The notes under the pieces are model-generated. The model did not search any database, was not told where the DNA came from, and saw only the letters and a program-made list of their open reading frames with translations. Of a stretch of DNA of 54,768 nt, positions 1-9,253 are shown piece by piece. The translations under genes and the position numbers were made by a program. Positions within the stretch are counted from its first letter, which is position 1, and every line of letters starts with the position of its first letter. Source of the stretch: Lewinellaceae bacterium (lineage in GTDB: Bacteria; Bacteroidota; Bacteroidia; Chitinophagales; Saprospiraceae); the NCBI GenBank assembly GCA_020636215.1, contig JACJYG010000013.1:97501-152268 (forward strand), in the 5' to 3' direction.

Positions 1-1
1 C

Positions 2-544
2 CTGGTTAGCCCCGAAGCCATCGCCTCTATGGACTACCACCTGGGCGCCGACAACCCCAGCCGCCCCCTCTACGAGAGCCAATTGGATTGGTACTATCAA
101 AACCGCCAGGGCCGGCAGGCCATCGATCTGGTGGTGCTCGACACCGCCGGCCGGGAGGTGCGCCTCAGCACCTTCGACGAAAAAGCCGTGTATATCGATA
201 CCTGGGCTTCCTGGTGTGCTCCCTGCATGGAGCAGTTGCCATACTTACAAGAACTTGCACAGGAGTATGCTAAAAAAGAGGATTTTATCATCCTCACATT
301 ATCCTTCGACCAAAGCCTGGAGCGTTGGAAAAAAGCCCTGAGCGTTCAGCAATCCTTTCCAAATATCGTCCCCCTTTTTGTAGAAGGCGGCATGCAGTCC
401 GAGTATTCTCAACAATTCCTCATCTCCAGCATTCCGCATTACGCCCTGCTCGGCAAAGGGCGCGCCATCGTTGAAATAGACGCCCCGAAGCCAGGCACAG
501 CAGCAATCCGAAAATTGATCGACGAGCAGATCACCGGGAAATAA
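2..544 (+). CDS. TlpA-like thioredoxin-fold protein, C-terminal part
   Basis: The reading frame is open to the left edge, so this is the C-terminal part of a longer protein; the Met at 29 is probably internal. A thioredoxin fold is shown by the WCAPC active-site motif in the context TWASWCAPCMEQLP, followed by a cis-Pro segment (SSIPHYALL) and a Gly-rich C-terminus. Proteins of this type in Bacteroidota are exported thiol-disulfide reductases of the TlpA/ResA/AhpC-TSA group. They act in the periplasm on cytochrome c maturation or oxidative protein repair. The N-terminal region, which in this family often carries a DUF4369 or signal-peptide part, is outside the window. The stop codon lies inside the loop of a perfect inverted repeat. 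The fold is secure; the substrate cannot be told. Confidence 0.8.
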   Translation: MVSPEAIASMDYHLGADNPSRPLYESQLDWYYQNRQGRQAIDLVVLDTAGREVRLSTFDEKAVYIDTWASWCAPCMEQLPYLQELAQEYAKKEDFIILTLSFDQSLERWKKALSVQQSFPNIVPLFVEGGMQSEYSQQFLISSIPHYALLGKGRAIVEIDAPKPGTAAIRKLIDEQITGK

Positions 545-557
545 ACTTCCCGGTGAT
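530..557 (+). terminator. Hairpin spanning the stop codon of the thioredoxin gene
   Basis: An 11-bp perfect inverted repeat (ATCACCGGGAA and TTCCCGGTGAT) encloses a 6-nt loop that contains the TAA stop. No T-run follows, so it may protect the 3' end or end transcription weakly rather than act as a classical intrinsic terminator. Confidence 0.45.
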
Positions 558-675
558 GCCAGGATGCAGACGGCTGACGTGCAGATGTATTGCAAAGCCC
601 TGAAACTTTTCCACCCTGCCCGCATTTTTCCGTATCCCTCCTTATCTTCACGGCAATCCAAAACTCAAAAGCGCT

Positions 676-1443
676 ATGAAGTGGAAGCGAAAAAAGCAAC
701 AACCCGCACAGGTAGAAGAAACTAAGTTTCTGATCGAAGGGCAGGAAGTGCCGGTGAAAATATACCGGGAGCATCGCCGGGGGGCACGCTTTTCTATTGG
801 GAAGCATAGTGCTATACTTCGCATACCGGTCAACATTACAAAGGAGAGTGAACTAGGCCTGATGGAAAAATTCCAGAGTTGGCTGGCGCGGCATGTACAA
901 CGAAATGAGGGGGTGATCGCCCACTTTGAAACCCGAGAGTACCAACATGGCGATACACTGCAAGTTGGCCAACGCACTTATCAGCTAAACATCCAGTTTG
1001 AAGCCCGCAAGACGCACAGTGGAAAGCTGGATAATAATAATACCATTCATCTTCGCCTCAGCGAATTTGACGAGGGAAAGAACCTCCAGAAAAACATACG
1101 TCATTTGTTGAGCCGCATTATCGCTCAGGATTTCCTGCCAGAAATCGTTCAAAGAGTGAACGAGCTCAATGCACGCCACTTTCAAAAAACAGTGCGGGAG
1201 GTCCGGCTCAAGCATATTCACAGCCGGTTGGGTAGCTGTTCCAACAAAGGCAATATAAACCTCTCTACCCGGCTGCTATTCGCACCACAGGAAGTTATCG
1301 ATTATATCATCATCCACGAATTGGCCCATTTGGTAGAAATGAACCACTCGCCAAGCTTTTGGAAAGTGGTGGAAAAAGCGATGCCGGATTATCGGGAACA
1401 GGAACGATGGATCAAGGAACACTTCGGTAAGACAGGGTTTTGA
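676..1443 (+). CDS. YgjP-type zinc metallopeptidase (DUF45/WLM-like)
   Basis: A 255-residue soluble protein with no signal peptide. A zinc site is visible as HELAH at residues 214-218, with H224 in the following MNHSPSFW segment as the likely third ligand. This spacing is typical of the YgjP/M48-like (DUF45) family. The upstream block RLGSCSNKGNINLSTRL also matches the conserved 'WGSCS..G.I..N.RL' strand that precedes the helix in this family. Family members are cytoplasmic, and some sit with restriction systems, but no such neighbour is seen here. It converges on the ribosomal operon. The start is the ATG after an AT-poor 130-bp leader. The family call is good; the cellular target is unknown. 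Confidence 0.85.
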   Translation: MKWKRKKQQPAQVEETKFLIEGQEVPVKIYREHRRGARFSIGKHSAILRIPVNITKESELGLMEKFQSWLARHVQRNEGVIAHFETREYQHGDTLQVGQRTYQLNIQFEARKTHSGKLDNNNTIHLRLSEFDEGKNLQKNIRHLLSRIIAQDFLPEIVQRVNELNARHFQKTVREVRLKHIHSRLGSCSNKGNINLSTRLLFAPQEVIDYIIIHELAHLVEMNHSPSFWKVVEKAMPDYREQERWIKEHFGKTGF

Positions 1444-1518
1444 GTGGCTAGTAAGGCTGGGGGGCAATGGGGGCTGCCTCAAAGATTCAGCTATGCGGCC
1501 ATTCAACCGTTTAAAAGT

Positions 1519-1560
1519 AAAAGCCAGTCGCCAGGAGAAATGCCCTGACAACTGGCTTTG
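1519..1560 (-). terminator. Intrinsic terminator of the rpsF-rpsR-rplI operon
   Basis: Arms AAAGCCAGT (1520-1528) and ACTGGCTTT (1551-1559) are perfect complements, with additional inner CAGG/CCTG pairing. Read on the minus strand the stem is followed by a T-rich stretch (TTTTACTTTT), as expected for a terminator downstream of rplI. It may also serve the convergent metallopeptidase gene. Confidence 0.6.
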
Positions 1561-1603
1561 TGTAGATTGCTTAATTATTACTAATGGGGTAGATAGAAAG
1601 TAT

Positions 1604-2050
1604 CTATTCTTCGACAACCTCGAAATTCATAATAATTTCCACTTCCGGGTGCAACATCAATTCAGCGCTGTACGCACCGATTACTTTGATATCTTCCGGA
1701 AGTTTGACTTTTCGACGGTCAACATCGATACCGAACTGATCTTTCAACGCGGCGGCAATCTGAACGTTGGTCACGCTACCGAATATCTTGCCACTAACGC
1801 CTGCCTTGGCGCCGATCTTGAGCACCTGGCCTTTGATCTTTTCGGCGATGGCTTCGAACTCAGCTTTACGGGCAGCCAGTTCTTCCAATTCTTTACGCTT
1901 GATATCATCCAGCCTGCCGCGGTTAGATTTGTTGGCGACGAGGGCAAGGCCTTGAGGGATGAGGTAGTTTCGGGCATAGCCCGGCCTGACGGACACGATC
2001 TCGTGCTTATCCCCTACCTTTTCTATATCATCCAGCAGAATGATGTCCAT
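1604..2050 (-). CDS. rplI: Large ribosomal subunit protein bL9
   Basis: A 148-residue protein that starts MDIILLDDIEKVGDK and continues with the conserved GYARNYLIPQGLA segment of the N-terminal domain that binds 23S rRNA. After it come the long connecting helix and the C-terminal domain. The length is normal for bL9. It is the last gene of a three-gene ribosomal operon, 28 bp after rpsR, and a terminator follows. The order rpsF-rpsR-rplI is the standard bacterial arrangement without priB or ssb, as is usual in Bacteroidota. Confidence 0.97.
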   Translation of the reverse strand: MDIILLDDIEKVGDKHEIVSVRPGYARNYLIPQGLALVANKSNRGRLDDIKRKELEELAARKAEFEAIAEKIKGQVLKIGAKAGVSGKIFGSVTNVQIAAALKDQFGIDVDRRKVKLPEDIKVIGAYSAELMLHPEVEIIMNFEVVEE

Positions 2051-2078
2051 TTCTGTTGATTTTACGAGTTAGAGAAAA

Positions 2079-2345
2079 TTACTTCAACAAATCCGTCACA
2101 TATGGCAGTATAGCCAGGTGACGAGCGCGCTTGACAGCGGTGGACACCTTGCGCTGGTACTTCAGCGAGTTGCCCGTAATGCGGCGGGGCAGAATTTTAC
2201 CCTGCTCATTGACGAACTGCGTCAGGAAGTCGACATCCTTGTAATCGATATACTTAATACCGAACTTGCGAAAGCGGCAATACTTCTTGCGCTTCTGGCC
2301 GATCTTAGGATTACTAAGAAATTTTATATCATCTCTGGAAGCCAT
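2079..2345 (-). CDS. rpsR: Small ribosomal subunit protein bS18
   Basis: An 88-residue basic protein with the bS18 core: CRFRKFGIKYIDYKDVDFL, then the RRITGNSLKYQRKVSTAVKRARHLAILPY signature region. bS18 pairs with bS6 on the 30S platform near the 3' end of 16S rRNA. In Bacteroidota this neighbourhood (bS6, bS18, bS21) is known to sequester the anti-Shine-Dalgarno sequence, which fits the lack of SD sites in this window. The gene lies 33 bp after rpsF and 28 bp before rplI. Confidence 0.97.
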   Translation of the reverse strand: MASRDDIKFLSNPKIGQKRKKYCRFRKFGIKYIDYKDVDFLTQFVNEQGKILPRRITGNSLKYQRKVSTAVKRARHLAILPYVTDLLK

Positions 2346-2378
2346 GTTTCTTCAATTAAGGGTTCAACAATCAAAGGG

Positions 2379-2849
2379 TTACTCCTCTTCTTCTTTTGCA
2401 GCGACTACTGCGGGCGCAGCCGGAGCAGCTTTAGTAACCGGGGCAGGTTTCTTAAAGGGAGTTCGCTCTTCCCTTCTGCTTTCGGGTTCTTCCACCTTTT
2501 TCTTCTTCTTCTTACCGATAAGGCCAGCGCGCTTGTCAGCGTTGAATTTCACGCCATACTTGTCCAGCGTCACAGTAAGGAAGCGCATGATGCGCTCGTC
2601 ACGGCGGAGCGCCAGTTCCATCTTGTCGATGAGATCGCCGGCAGCATCATTTTCGAACTCCACACAGTAGTAAACCCCTGAGGAGCGTTTGTTGATAGGG
2701 TAAGCCAATTGGCGTAAACCCATCTCATTCACATGTACGATATTGCACCCTTCTGAGGTGAGATGATCGACATATGTCTGAGCTGTCGCTTTGATCTCTT
2801 CCCCCGACAGCACAGGGTCTACGATGAAGGTTACTTCGTAATTCTTCAT
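2379..2849 (-). CDS. rpsF: Small ribosomal subunit protein bS6 with long charged tail
   Basis: The first about 115 residues form a standard bS6 ferredoxin-like domain: MKNYEVTFIVDP at the start, the LAYPINKRSSGVYYCVEF strand, and the RRDERIMRFLTV helix-strand. At 156 residues it is longer than usual. The extra C-terminus is a Lys run (GKKKKKKVEE) followed by an Ala/Pro/Lys-rich stretch that ends in four Glu. Tails of this type occur on bS6 of other Bacteroidota. First gene of the operon, preceded by a good promoter. Confidence 0.97.
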   Translation of the reverse strand: MKNYEVTFIVDPVLSGEEIKATAQTYVDHLTSEGCNIVHVNEMGLRQLAYPINKRSSGVYYCVEFENDAAGDLIDKMELALRRDERIMRFLTVTLDKYGVKFNADKRAGLIGKKKKKKVEEPESRREERTPFKKPAPVTKAAPAAPAVVAAKEEEE

Positions 2850-2902
2850 TGGGATCAGACATATTTTTGGTTAAATAATCAAAGAGCTATTTTTAGCGGC
2901 TG

Positions 2903-2933
2903 CAAAAATAACCAATTACTCTAAAACTACCAA
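2903..2933 (-). promoter_or_regulatory. Promoter of the rpsF operon, Bacteroidota type
   Basis: On the minus strand a TTG (2933-2931) is followed after 20 bp by TATTTTTG (2910-2903), an exact fit to the -7 consensus TAnnTTTG with proper -33 spacing. The expected start of transcription lies about 45-50 bp before the rpsF ATG, leaving a short leader that could carry an S6:S18 regulatory hairpin. Confidence 0.6.
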
Positions 2934-2987
2934 GTTTTATTATACTTAGTTAATTAATCGCCTTCTTTTGAAAGACAGGGCCCAGGC

Positions 2988-5849
2988 CTAATACCCAAAC
3001 ACCTCCTCCAGTGTCAATTCCCTGACTGGCCCGATACTATGGAGAAAACCCCAATCGATATGGTTGCGGCTACCCAGCACCAGGTACTTAAACGCTCTAC
3101 CTCTAACGAATGCCTGCTGGAAATTGTGGAGGTCATCGGGGGTAGCCGCCGATAGCCGCTCATAAAGGCCGGAGCGCAAATCTTCATGATAGCCCAGGCG
3201 AGCGGCAGCGTAGGCTTCCCAGTAAAGGTGGGAAGGACGGACGCGCTCGCTTTCAATACGGCGAAGGATAGACTGTCGGCTTTGTTCAACCTTGCCAGCT
3301 ACAAGAGGCATTTCTTCAATGATTCCGGATAAGGCAGGGATGGCATCTTTCAGTTTATCCGGTTGAGTGCCCACGTAGCCCCGAAGATAATGGGCTTGTT
3401 CCTGCTGGCTAGGTGAAGTGTACAAAGCGTAAGTGGAATAAGCCAGGGCTTTGGACTCTCTGATCTCCTGAAAGACAATGGAAGAGAGGCCGTATCCGAA
3501 ATAATCATTGTACCATTCCCTCATGAAATGCTCTTCGAGGTTAAAGTGGGGCGTACCACGGGAAATCATCAGCACATCGGCCTGCACGATAGGGAAATCA
3601 ACAAACAGCACCTCGTCCGTTTCAGTGGGCAACTGCGGGAAAATGCGGGCTGGCGGCGGCGGCTTAAGCTGGCCAGGCGAATGGTGGTGGCGCTGTAGCA
3701 GCTTGAATACTTCGTCTTCGGATCGGGGGCCGAAATAGTACAGCGTGTGTTCAAAACTATTCAAGCGGCGAATCCTGCCGGCTAGTTCCTCTGCTTGCAG
3801 GATGTTGAGTTCCGGTTCAGAAAGGCGATAGGAAAAGGGTGACTCAGGCCCGAACTGCGCATAGTCGGCCATAGCATTACGTAAAATATTGCTACGGTCT
3901 TTTTTGCCGTTGGCCCGCTTGGCAAGGATATCCGATACGATGTTTTTTAAAGCCTGCTTATCTTCCTGCACTTCAGCCAACAGGTGTTCTACCAGTTGCA
4001 GGCCCTCCTCCAGCGATTCATCCAACCCGCTGATCGTCAGTAATGTGCGATCATTATTGCATTTATAATCGAAAGAAAGCCCGAGACGGAAAAATTCGCG
4101 TTGCAGCGCCGCCGGCGAATATTTAGCGGTTCCCAGATACGGCAGGTAGAGTAAGGCCAGCGGTAACAACCGGTCGTGAAACTTGCCCATTTCCAGAATA
4201 CAGTCTAAGCGGAAAAGTTCATTGTCCGGGTTGTGCACATAATCAAATCCGAGGCCCGGCTTCAGAAGCCGGTGCTGAACCCCTGACTTGAAATCGGCGA
4301 AAACCGGTTGCAAGGGTTGCACATTTTGGGACAGAAAGGCCCGGCCGAATTCGGACAAGGCGTCGCGTTGAAGTGCTACCGGCGTAATCGACGGTTTTTC
4401 TACCTTGATCACATCGGGGTCATTCCCATGTTTTTTATACACTACCACATAATTGTCGCGCAGGTATTGGCGGGCGAAACTCAGGATCGCTTCTTTATCA
4501 AGTGATTCCCAGAAGGAGAACCGGCCGACAATGCGGCTCCAATCCATGCCCAGGATAAAAGCCTGTGTCAGCGCACTGCAACGGGCCTGGTTAGATTCAG
4601 TACTCTTAATGTCGTGGAGGCGAAGGTCCCGGACGACTGCTTCCAGCAGCCAGTCTTCAAACTCTCCATTCTTCAGCTTTTCCAGTTCTCCGAGTAATAG
4701 TTGCTCTACTTCCTGAAGCCCTTGCCCTTCCCGGGGCTTTCCGTAAAGGCCAAAAACGGCATAATCTTCATAGGCCCACATCCAGGTATGGGATTCCAGC
4801 ACGCGCTGTTGCTGATTGAGGTTGAGGTCTATCAGGCCGGCCTGCTGGTTATAGAGTAGTTGCTGAATGATAGCCAGCATCAATGGCGCCTCCGTTTGGG
4901 CGCCGGGAAAACGCCAGGCTATATCCACAAAGGCAGCTTGTTGCCCGGCTACTTCCCTGCGGATGGGCGCTCCGATATCGGGTTGGGGTTCATAAGAGAA
5001 AGGCGGCACCGGCCGGGGCTCATAATCTCCAAAATACCGCTGGGCCAGCGCTACCGCCTGATCGGGATCAAAATCACCGGCCAGCACAATGGCCATATTA
5101 TTGGGTACATAGTGCGTTCGGAAATACTCCTGGATACGAATATGAGAAGGGTTCTTCAGATGTTCGGCCGAACCAATGGTCGTTTGGGCGCCATAAGGGT
5201 GTCGTGGGAATAAGGCCGCCCGAATCGCATTGTTCACCTTGCGGGTGTCCTGGTCCTGGCCAATGTTGAATTCTTCGTATACTGTTTCCAATTCTGTATG
5301 AAAGAGCCGCAGGGCCATCATGCGGAAGCGCTCTGATTCAAGTTGCATCCAGCGATCCAACTCATTAGAAGGGATGTCATTGACATATACCGTTTGCTCC
5401 ACCCAGGTATAGGCATTGGTGCTTTTGGCGCCAATAGCGCCAACCAACTTATCGTACTCACTCGGGGCAACCAACTGAGCTGCTTCTGACGACAGGCGGT
5501 CTATTTCCTGGTAAATTGCCAGCCGTTGCCCGGCATCGTCGGCCTGCCGGTGTTGTTCATACAGGGCAGATATCTTTTCCAGGTATATTTTTTCTTTTTC
5601 CCAATCGAGGGCCCCAATCCGGCTGGTGCCTTTGAAAAGCATATGTTCCATGTAGTGCGCCAGGCCGGTCGTATCGGCAGGGTCCTGCTTGGAACCTGCC
5701 CGGACCGCAATATTCGTATAAATGCGCGGCTCATTGGGATTGACGCTCATAAATATGCGCAGCCCATTGGGGAGGGTATATTGCTGGGCTTTCAGGGGGT
5801 CGCCGGGCACGGCCTGAAACAGGTATGGTTTCTTTTCTCCAACCGTCAT
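2988..5849 (-). CDS. M16 family zinc metallopeptidase (two-domain, pitrilysin-like)
   Basis: A 953-residue protein whose N-terminal half carries the inverted zinc motif HxxEH as HYMEH (H65, E68, H69). The third ligand Glu lies in the downstream ELETVYEEFN helix, as in the pitrilysin/insulinase family. Around it are the family blocks NGLRIFMSVNPNEPRIYTNIAVRAGS and GTTIGSAEHL-like substrate segments. The C-terminal half is a second M16 fold without the motif, as normal. No signal peptide is seen, unlike many Bacteroidota M16 proteins, so a cytoplasmic place is likely unless the true start lies elsewhere. It diverges from the tricorn-like gene across 149 bp; on its own side a TACTTTCG element resembles a -7 box with one mismatch. 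Confidence 0.92.
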   Translation of the reverse strand: MTVGEKKPYLFQAVPGDPLKAQQYTLPNGLRIFMSVNPNEPRIYTNIAVRAGSKQDPADTTGLAHYMEHMLFKGTSRIGALDWEKEKIYLEKISALYEQHRQADDAGQRLAIYQEIDRLSSEAAQLVAPSEYDKLVGAIGAKSTNAYTWVEQTVYVNDIPSNELDRWMQLESERFRMMALRLFHTELETVYEEFNIGQDQDTRKVNNAIRAALFPRHPYGAQTTIGSAEHLKNPSHIRIQEYFRTHYVPNNMAIVLAGDFDPDQAVALAQRYFGDYEPRPVPPFSYEPQPDIGAPIRREVAGQQAAFVDIAWRFPGAQTEAPLMLAIIQQLLYNQQAGLIDLNLNQQQRVLESHTWMWAYEDYAVFGLYGKPREGQGLQEVEQLLLGELEKLKNGEFEDWLLEAVVRDLRLHDIKSTESNQARCSALTQAFILGMDWSRIVGRFSFWESLDKEAILSFARQYLRDNYVVVYKKHGNDPDVIKVEKPSITPVALQRDALSEFGRAFLSQNVQPLQPVFADFKSGVQHRLLKPGLGFDYVHNPDNELFRLDCILEMGKFHDRLLPLALLYLPYLGTAKYSPAALQREFFRLGLSFDYKCNNDRTLLTISGLDESLEEGLQLVEHLLAEVQEDKQALKNIVSDILAKRANGKKDRSNILRNAMADYAQFGPESPFSYRLSEPELNILQAEELAGRIRRLNSFEHTLYYFGPRSEDEVFKLLQRHHHSPGQLKPPPPARIFPQLPTETDEVLFVDFPIVQADVLMISRGTPHFNLEEHFMREWYNDYFGYGLSSIVFQEIRESKALAYSTYALYTSPSQQEQAHYLRGYVGTQPDKLKDAIPALSGIIEEMPLVAGKVEQSRQSILRRIESERVRPSHLYWEAYAAARLGYHEDLRSGLYERLSAATPDDLHNFQQAFVRGRAFKYLVLGSRNHIDWGFLHSIGPVRELTLEEVFGY

Positions 5850-5955
5850 AGAAGTTTTTTTGATTGTCGCCTTTCCGGAGGCGAAAGTAAAGCTTTATAT
5901 TGATTCCTTAAACATCCTGCTTCTGGCCAGGGTTTTCAATCAGGCGCCAAATCCC

Positions 5956-5963
5956 TACATTTG
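5956..5963 (+). promoter_or_regulatory. -7 element before the tricorn-like gene
   Basis: TACATTTG matches TAnnTTTG and lies 36 bp before the ATG. The -33 region shows only a weak TTTTC, so the call rests mainly on the -7 box and its position in the divergent intergenic space. Confidence 0.45.
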
Positions 5964-5998
5964 GCGTTCAACCACTAAATTCAAAACCGACTGAAATT

Positions 5999-8900
5999 AT
6001 GAAGGCTATTCTAAACATGTCCCTGTTTTTTATGACCGCCTGCCTGTCGTTATTATCCGCTCAGGACAATCCGCTATGGCTTCGCTACCCGGCGATTTCC
6101 CCCGACGGAAAAACGATCGTATTCACCTACAAAGGCGATTTATACCGGGCGCCCAGTGAGGGTGGCCTGGCGTACCCACTTACCCTGCACGATGCCTATG
6201 ACCATATGCCGGTGTGGTCTCACGACGGCAAGTATATTGCTTACGCTTCAGACCGTTATGGCAATTTTGATGTCTTCCTCATGCCGGCCGAAGGGGGCCC
6301 TTCAGAACGGCTTACCTATCACTCAGCTGGTGATTACCCATCTGATTTCTCGGCCGATGACAGCCAGGTGTTTTTCACCTCGGCCCGGCTTGATGCAGCG
6401 GCCAATCAGCAGTTCCCTTCCGGAGTATTGCCGGAGCTTTATCAGGTATCTGTAAAAGGCGGCATGCCCCGCTTGATACTGACAACTCCTGCCCAGAATA
6501 CAAGGGTGCGGCCGGATGGCGGCCTGCTCATTTTCCACGACCGTAAGGGATACGAGGATGAATTCCGCAAGCACCACACTTCCTCCGTCACCCGCGATAT
6601 TTGGGCGTATAACACCAAAGACCAAAGTTACCGGCAGCTGACCGACTTTGCCGGCGAAGACCGCAATCCCGTTTTCGCTCCGGGTGAACAGGCCATTTAT
6701 TACCTAAGTGAAGCAAGCGGCGACTTCAATATTTTCCGGATGCCGCTGGACAAGCCTGCAGAACCCCAGCAATTGACCACATTCGAAAAACACCCTGTCC
6801 GCTACCTGTCCGCCAGCAACGATGGCCTGCTTTGCTTTAGCTACAACGGCGAGCTTTACACCACCCGTGAAGGTGAAAATCCTAAAAAAGTAGATATCCG
6901 CATTTTCGCCGGCGACCGCTACAACGACGAACAAACAGCCAAGGTAAAGGGCGATATTACAGAAATGGCGCTCTCCCCTAATGGGAAAGAACTGGTTTTC
7001 GTGCATCGGGGCGAGGTATTTGTTGCTTCGGTGGCAGAAGGCACGACCCGCCGTATCACCAACACCCCAGAGCAGGAGCGCTCCATCAGTTTCAGCCCCG
7101 ATGGGCGGTCTATCCTTTACGCCGGCGAGCGCGATGGTAGTTGGAACGTTTACCAATCAACGATCAAAAGAAAAGAAGAGCCCTATTTTTTCAACGCCAC
7201 CCTCATTGAGGAGCAGCCGGTGGTGGCCACTGCCGCCGAAGAATTCCAGCCCGCCTATTCGCCCGATGGCAAGGAGGTAGCCTATCTGGAAGAACGCACC
7301 ATTCTTAAGGTGGCCAATTTGGAAAGCAAGGCCGTACGCACTATAATGGGCGCCGAACACAACTACTCTTATTCCGATGGGGACCAATACTATCAATGGT
7401 CGCCCGATGGCAAATGGTTCCTGGTGCAATACTTGCAACCCAAACAGTGGACGGACCAGGCGGGGCTGGTAAGTGCTACCGGCGATGGGGAGATCATCAA
7501 TCTATCTAAAAGCGGCTACGGTGCTTCCCGCCCCCGCTGGATGATGGAAGGCAAAATGGTGGTTTGGTTCTCCAACCGCGACGGCAAGCTGAATCATTCC
7601 GGCCGCGGTGGAGAGGCGGATGCCTATGCCCTCTTCCTTACTCAGGAGGCATACGACCGCTTTACGCTCAATGAAGAGGAATATAAATTGCTGAAAGAAA
7701 AAGAGGAGGATCAAAAGAAAGAAGATAAAAATGGGGACAAGAAAAAGGAGGAAGACAAAAAAGTGGAGCCGGTCAAAATGGAACTACAAGGTATTGAAGA
7801 CCGCAAAGCCCGACTGACGATCCACTCTTCCCAACTGGCCGATGCTTACGTTACCAGAAATGGCGAGAAAATGTTCTATCTGACCCAATTTGAAAAGGGC
7901 TATGACCTGTGGCAGACAGACCTGAAGAGCAAAGAAACCAAGATACTGGCCAAACTTGGCAGCAAGGAGCCCAGCGAGTTTATTGTCGATAAAGAAGAGA
8001 AAAATATTTTTGTGCTCGCAGATGGCGGCATCCAGAAAGTGGAGATCGAATCCGGCAAATCCAAACCTATTGGGGTCAGTGGGGAAATGGTGCTGCAGGA
8101 AACCGCAGAACGCGCCTACCTCTTCGAGCACGCCTGGCGACAGGTAGATAAGAAGTTTTACCAAACCAGCCTGCACAAGGTTGATTGGGACTTCTACAAG
8201 CAGGCTTACGCCCGGTTTCTGCCCCATATCAACAACGATTATGATTTCGCCGACCTGCTCAGCGAAATGCTGGGCGAGCTCAATGCGTCTCATACCGGCG
8301 CCCGCTATCGGCCGAAAAACGAAAACGGCGACCAAACGGCGGCGCTTGGCCTGTTTTACGATGAAACCTACACCGGCAAAGGCCTAAAGGTAGCTGAAGT
8401 GATGGACAAGAGCCCGGTGGTGCAGGAAGGATCCCGGATCAAAGCCGGCGTCATCATCGAGCAAATCGACGGGCAGGAGATCACCCCGGAGGTGAATCCC
8501 TTCCGCTTGCTCAACCGAAAAGCCGACAAGAACACTTTGCTGTCCCTTTATGAGCCGGCGACGCAGCAACGATGGGAGGAAACCGTAAAACCCATCAGCC
8601 TGGGCGAAGAAAACGAATTGCGCTACCAACGCTGGGTGGAGCACTGCCGGGAGATAGTGGACAAAAGCTCCGATGGCCGCATCGGATACGTGCATGTACG
8701 CAGTATGAATGACGATAGCTATCGCACGGTTTACGAAGAGGTGCTGGGCCGAAACGCCAATAAGGAGGCCCTTGTGGTGGATACCCGCTTCAACGGCGGT
8801 GGTTGGTTGCATGACCAACTGGCCACTTTCCTGAGCGGACACCCCTACGTTACGATGATGCCCCGCGGACAAGACCTGGGATCCGAACCCATGAGCAAGT

Positions 8901-9241
8901 GGAGCAAACCTTCGGTAGTAGTAATGAGCGAAAGCAATTACTCCGATGCCCACATGTTCCCCTATGCCTACAAGGCGTTGAACATCGGTAAACTCGTTGG
9001 CATGCCAGTGCCCGGCACTGCCACCGCCGTCTGGTGGGAGCGCCTGCATACCGGCGACCTCATCTTCGGAATCCCTCAGGTCGGCGTAGTAACCAATGAC
9101 GGAGACTACCTGGAGAATAACCAACTAGAGCCGGATATCAAAGTGCCCAATGAGCCGGGGGTAGTGTCCAAAGGCCGCGACCAGCAACTGGAAGCTGCCG
9201 TTAAGGAGTTATTGGAACAGTTGGAAAAGGCCAGGCCGTAG
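5999..9241 (+). CDS. Tricorn-like protease (beta-propellers, PDZ, S41 domain)
   Basis: A 1080-residue protein with an N-terminal signal peptide ending near the LLSAQ stretch. It has two sets of WD40/TolB-like propeller strands with repeated 'SPDGK' motifs (about residues 25-330 and 330-560), and a Lys/Glu-rich low-complexity linker near residue 570. A tricorn core domain follows, then PDZ, then a C-terminal S41 peptidase domain. The catalytic set of the archaeal tricorn protease can be placed: H765 in LNASHTGARY and S982 in ESNYSDAHMF, with a Glu in the YLENNQLEPD region. Homologs degrade peptides; here export suggests a periplasmic role in protein turnover or nutrition. It is convergent with the MACPF gene across a repeat-filled gap. 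Confidence 0.93.
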   Translation: MKAILNMSLFFMTACLSLLSAQDNPLWLRYPAISPDGKTIVFTYKGDLYRAPSEGGLAYPLTLHDAYDHMPVWSHDGKYIAYASDRYGNFDVFLMPAEGGPSERLTYHSAGDYPSDFSADDSQVFFTSARLDAAANQQFPSGVLPELYQVSVKGGMPRLILTTPAQNTRVRPDGGLLIFHDRKGYEDEFRKHHTSSVTRDIWAYNTKDQSYRQLTDFAGEDRNPVFAPGEQAIYYLSEASGDFNIFRMPLDKPAEPQQLTTFEKHPVRYLSASNDGLLCFSYNGELYTTREGENPKKVDIRIFAGDRYNDEQTAKVKGDITEMALSPNGKELVFVHRGEVFVASVAEGTTRRITNTPEQERSISFSPDGRSILYAGERDGSWNVYQSTIKRKEEPYFFNATLIEEQPVVATAAEEFQPAYSPDGKEVAYLEERTILKVANLESKAVRTIMGAEHNYSYSDGDQYYQWSPDGKWFLVQYLQPKQWTDQAGLVSATGDGEIINLSKSGYGASRPRWMMEGKMVVWFSNRDGKLNHSGRGGEADAYALFLTQEAYDRFTLNEEEYKLLKEKEEDQKKEDKNGDKKKEEDKKVEPVKMELQGIEDRKARLTIHSSQLADAYVTRNGEKMFYLTQFEKGYDLWQTDLKSKETKILAKLGSKEPSEFIVDKEEKNIFVLADGGIQKVEIESGKSKPIGVSGEMVLQETAERAYLFEHAWRQVDKKFYQTSLHKVDWDFYKQAYARFLPHINNDYDFADLLSEMLGELNASHTGARYRPKNENGDQTAALGLFYDETYTGKGLKVAEVMDKSPVVQEGSRIKAGVIIEQIDGQEITPEVNPFRLLNRKADKNTLLSLYEPATQQRWEETVKPISLGEENELRYQRWVEHCREIVDKSSDGRIGYVHVRSMNDDSYRTVYEEVLGRNANKEALVVDTRFNGGGWLHDQLATFLSGHPYVTMMPRGQDLGSEPMSKWSKPSVVVMSESNYSDAHMFPYAYKALNIGKLVGMPVPGTATAVWWERLHTGDLIFGIPQVGVVTNDGDYLENNQLEPDIKVPNEPGVVSKGRDQQLEAAVKELLEQLEKARP

Positions 9242-9253
9242 GTGAAATGATGA

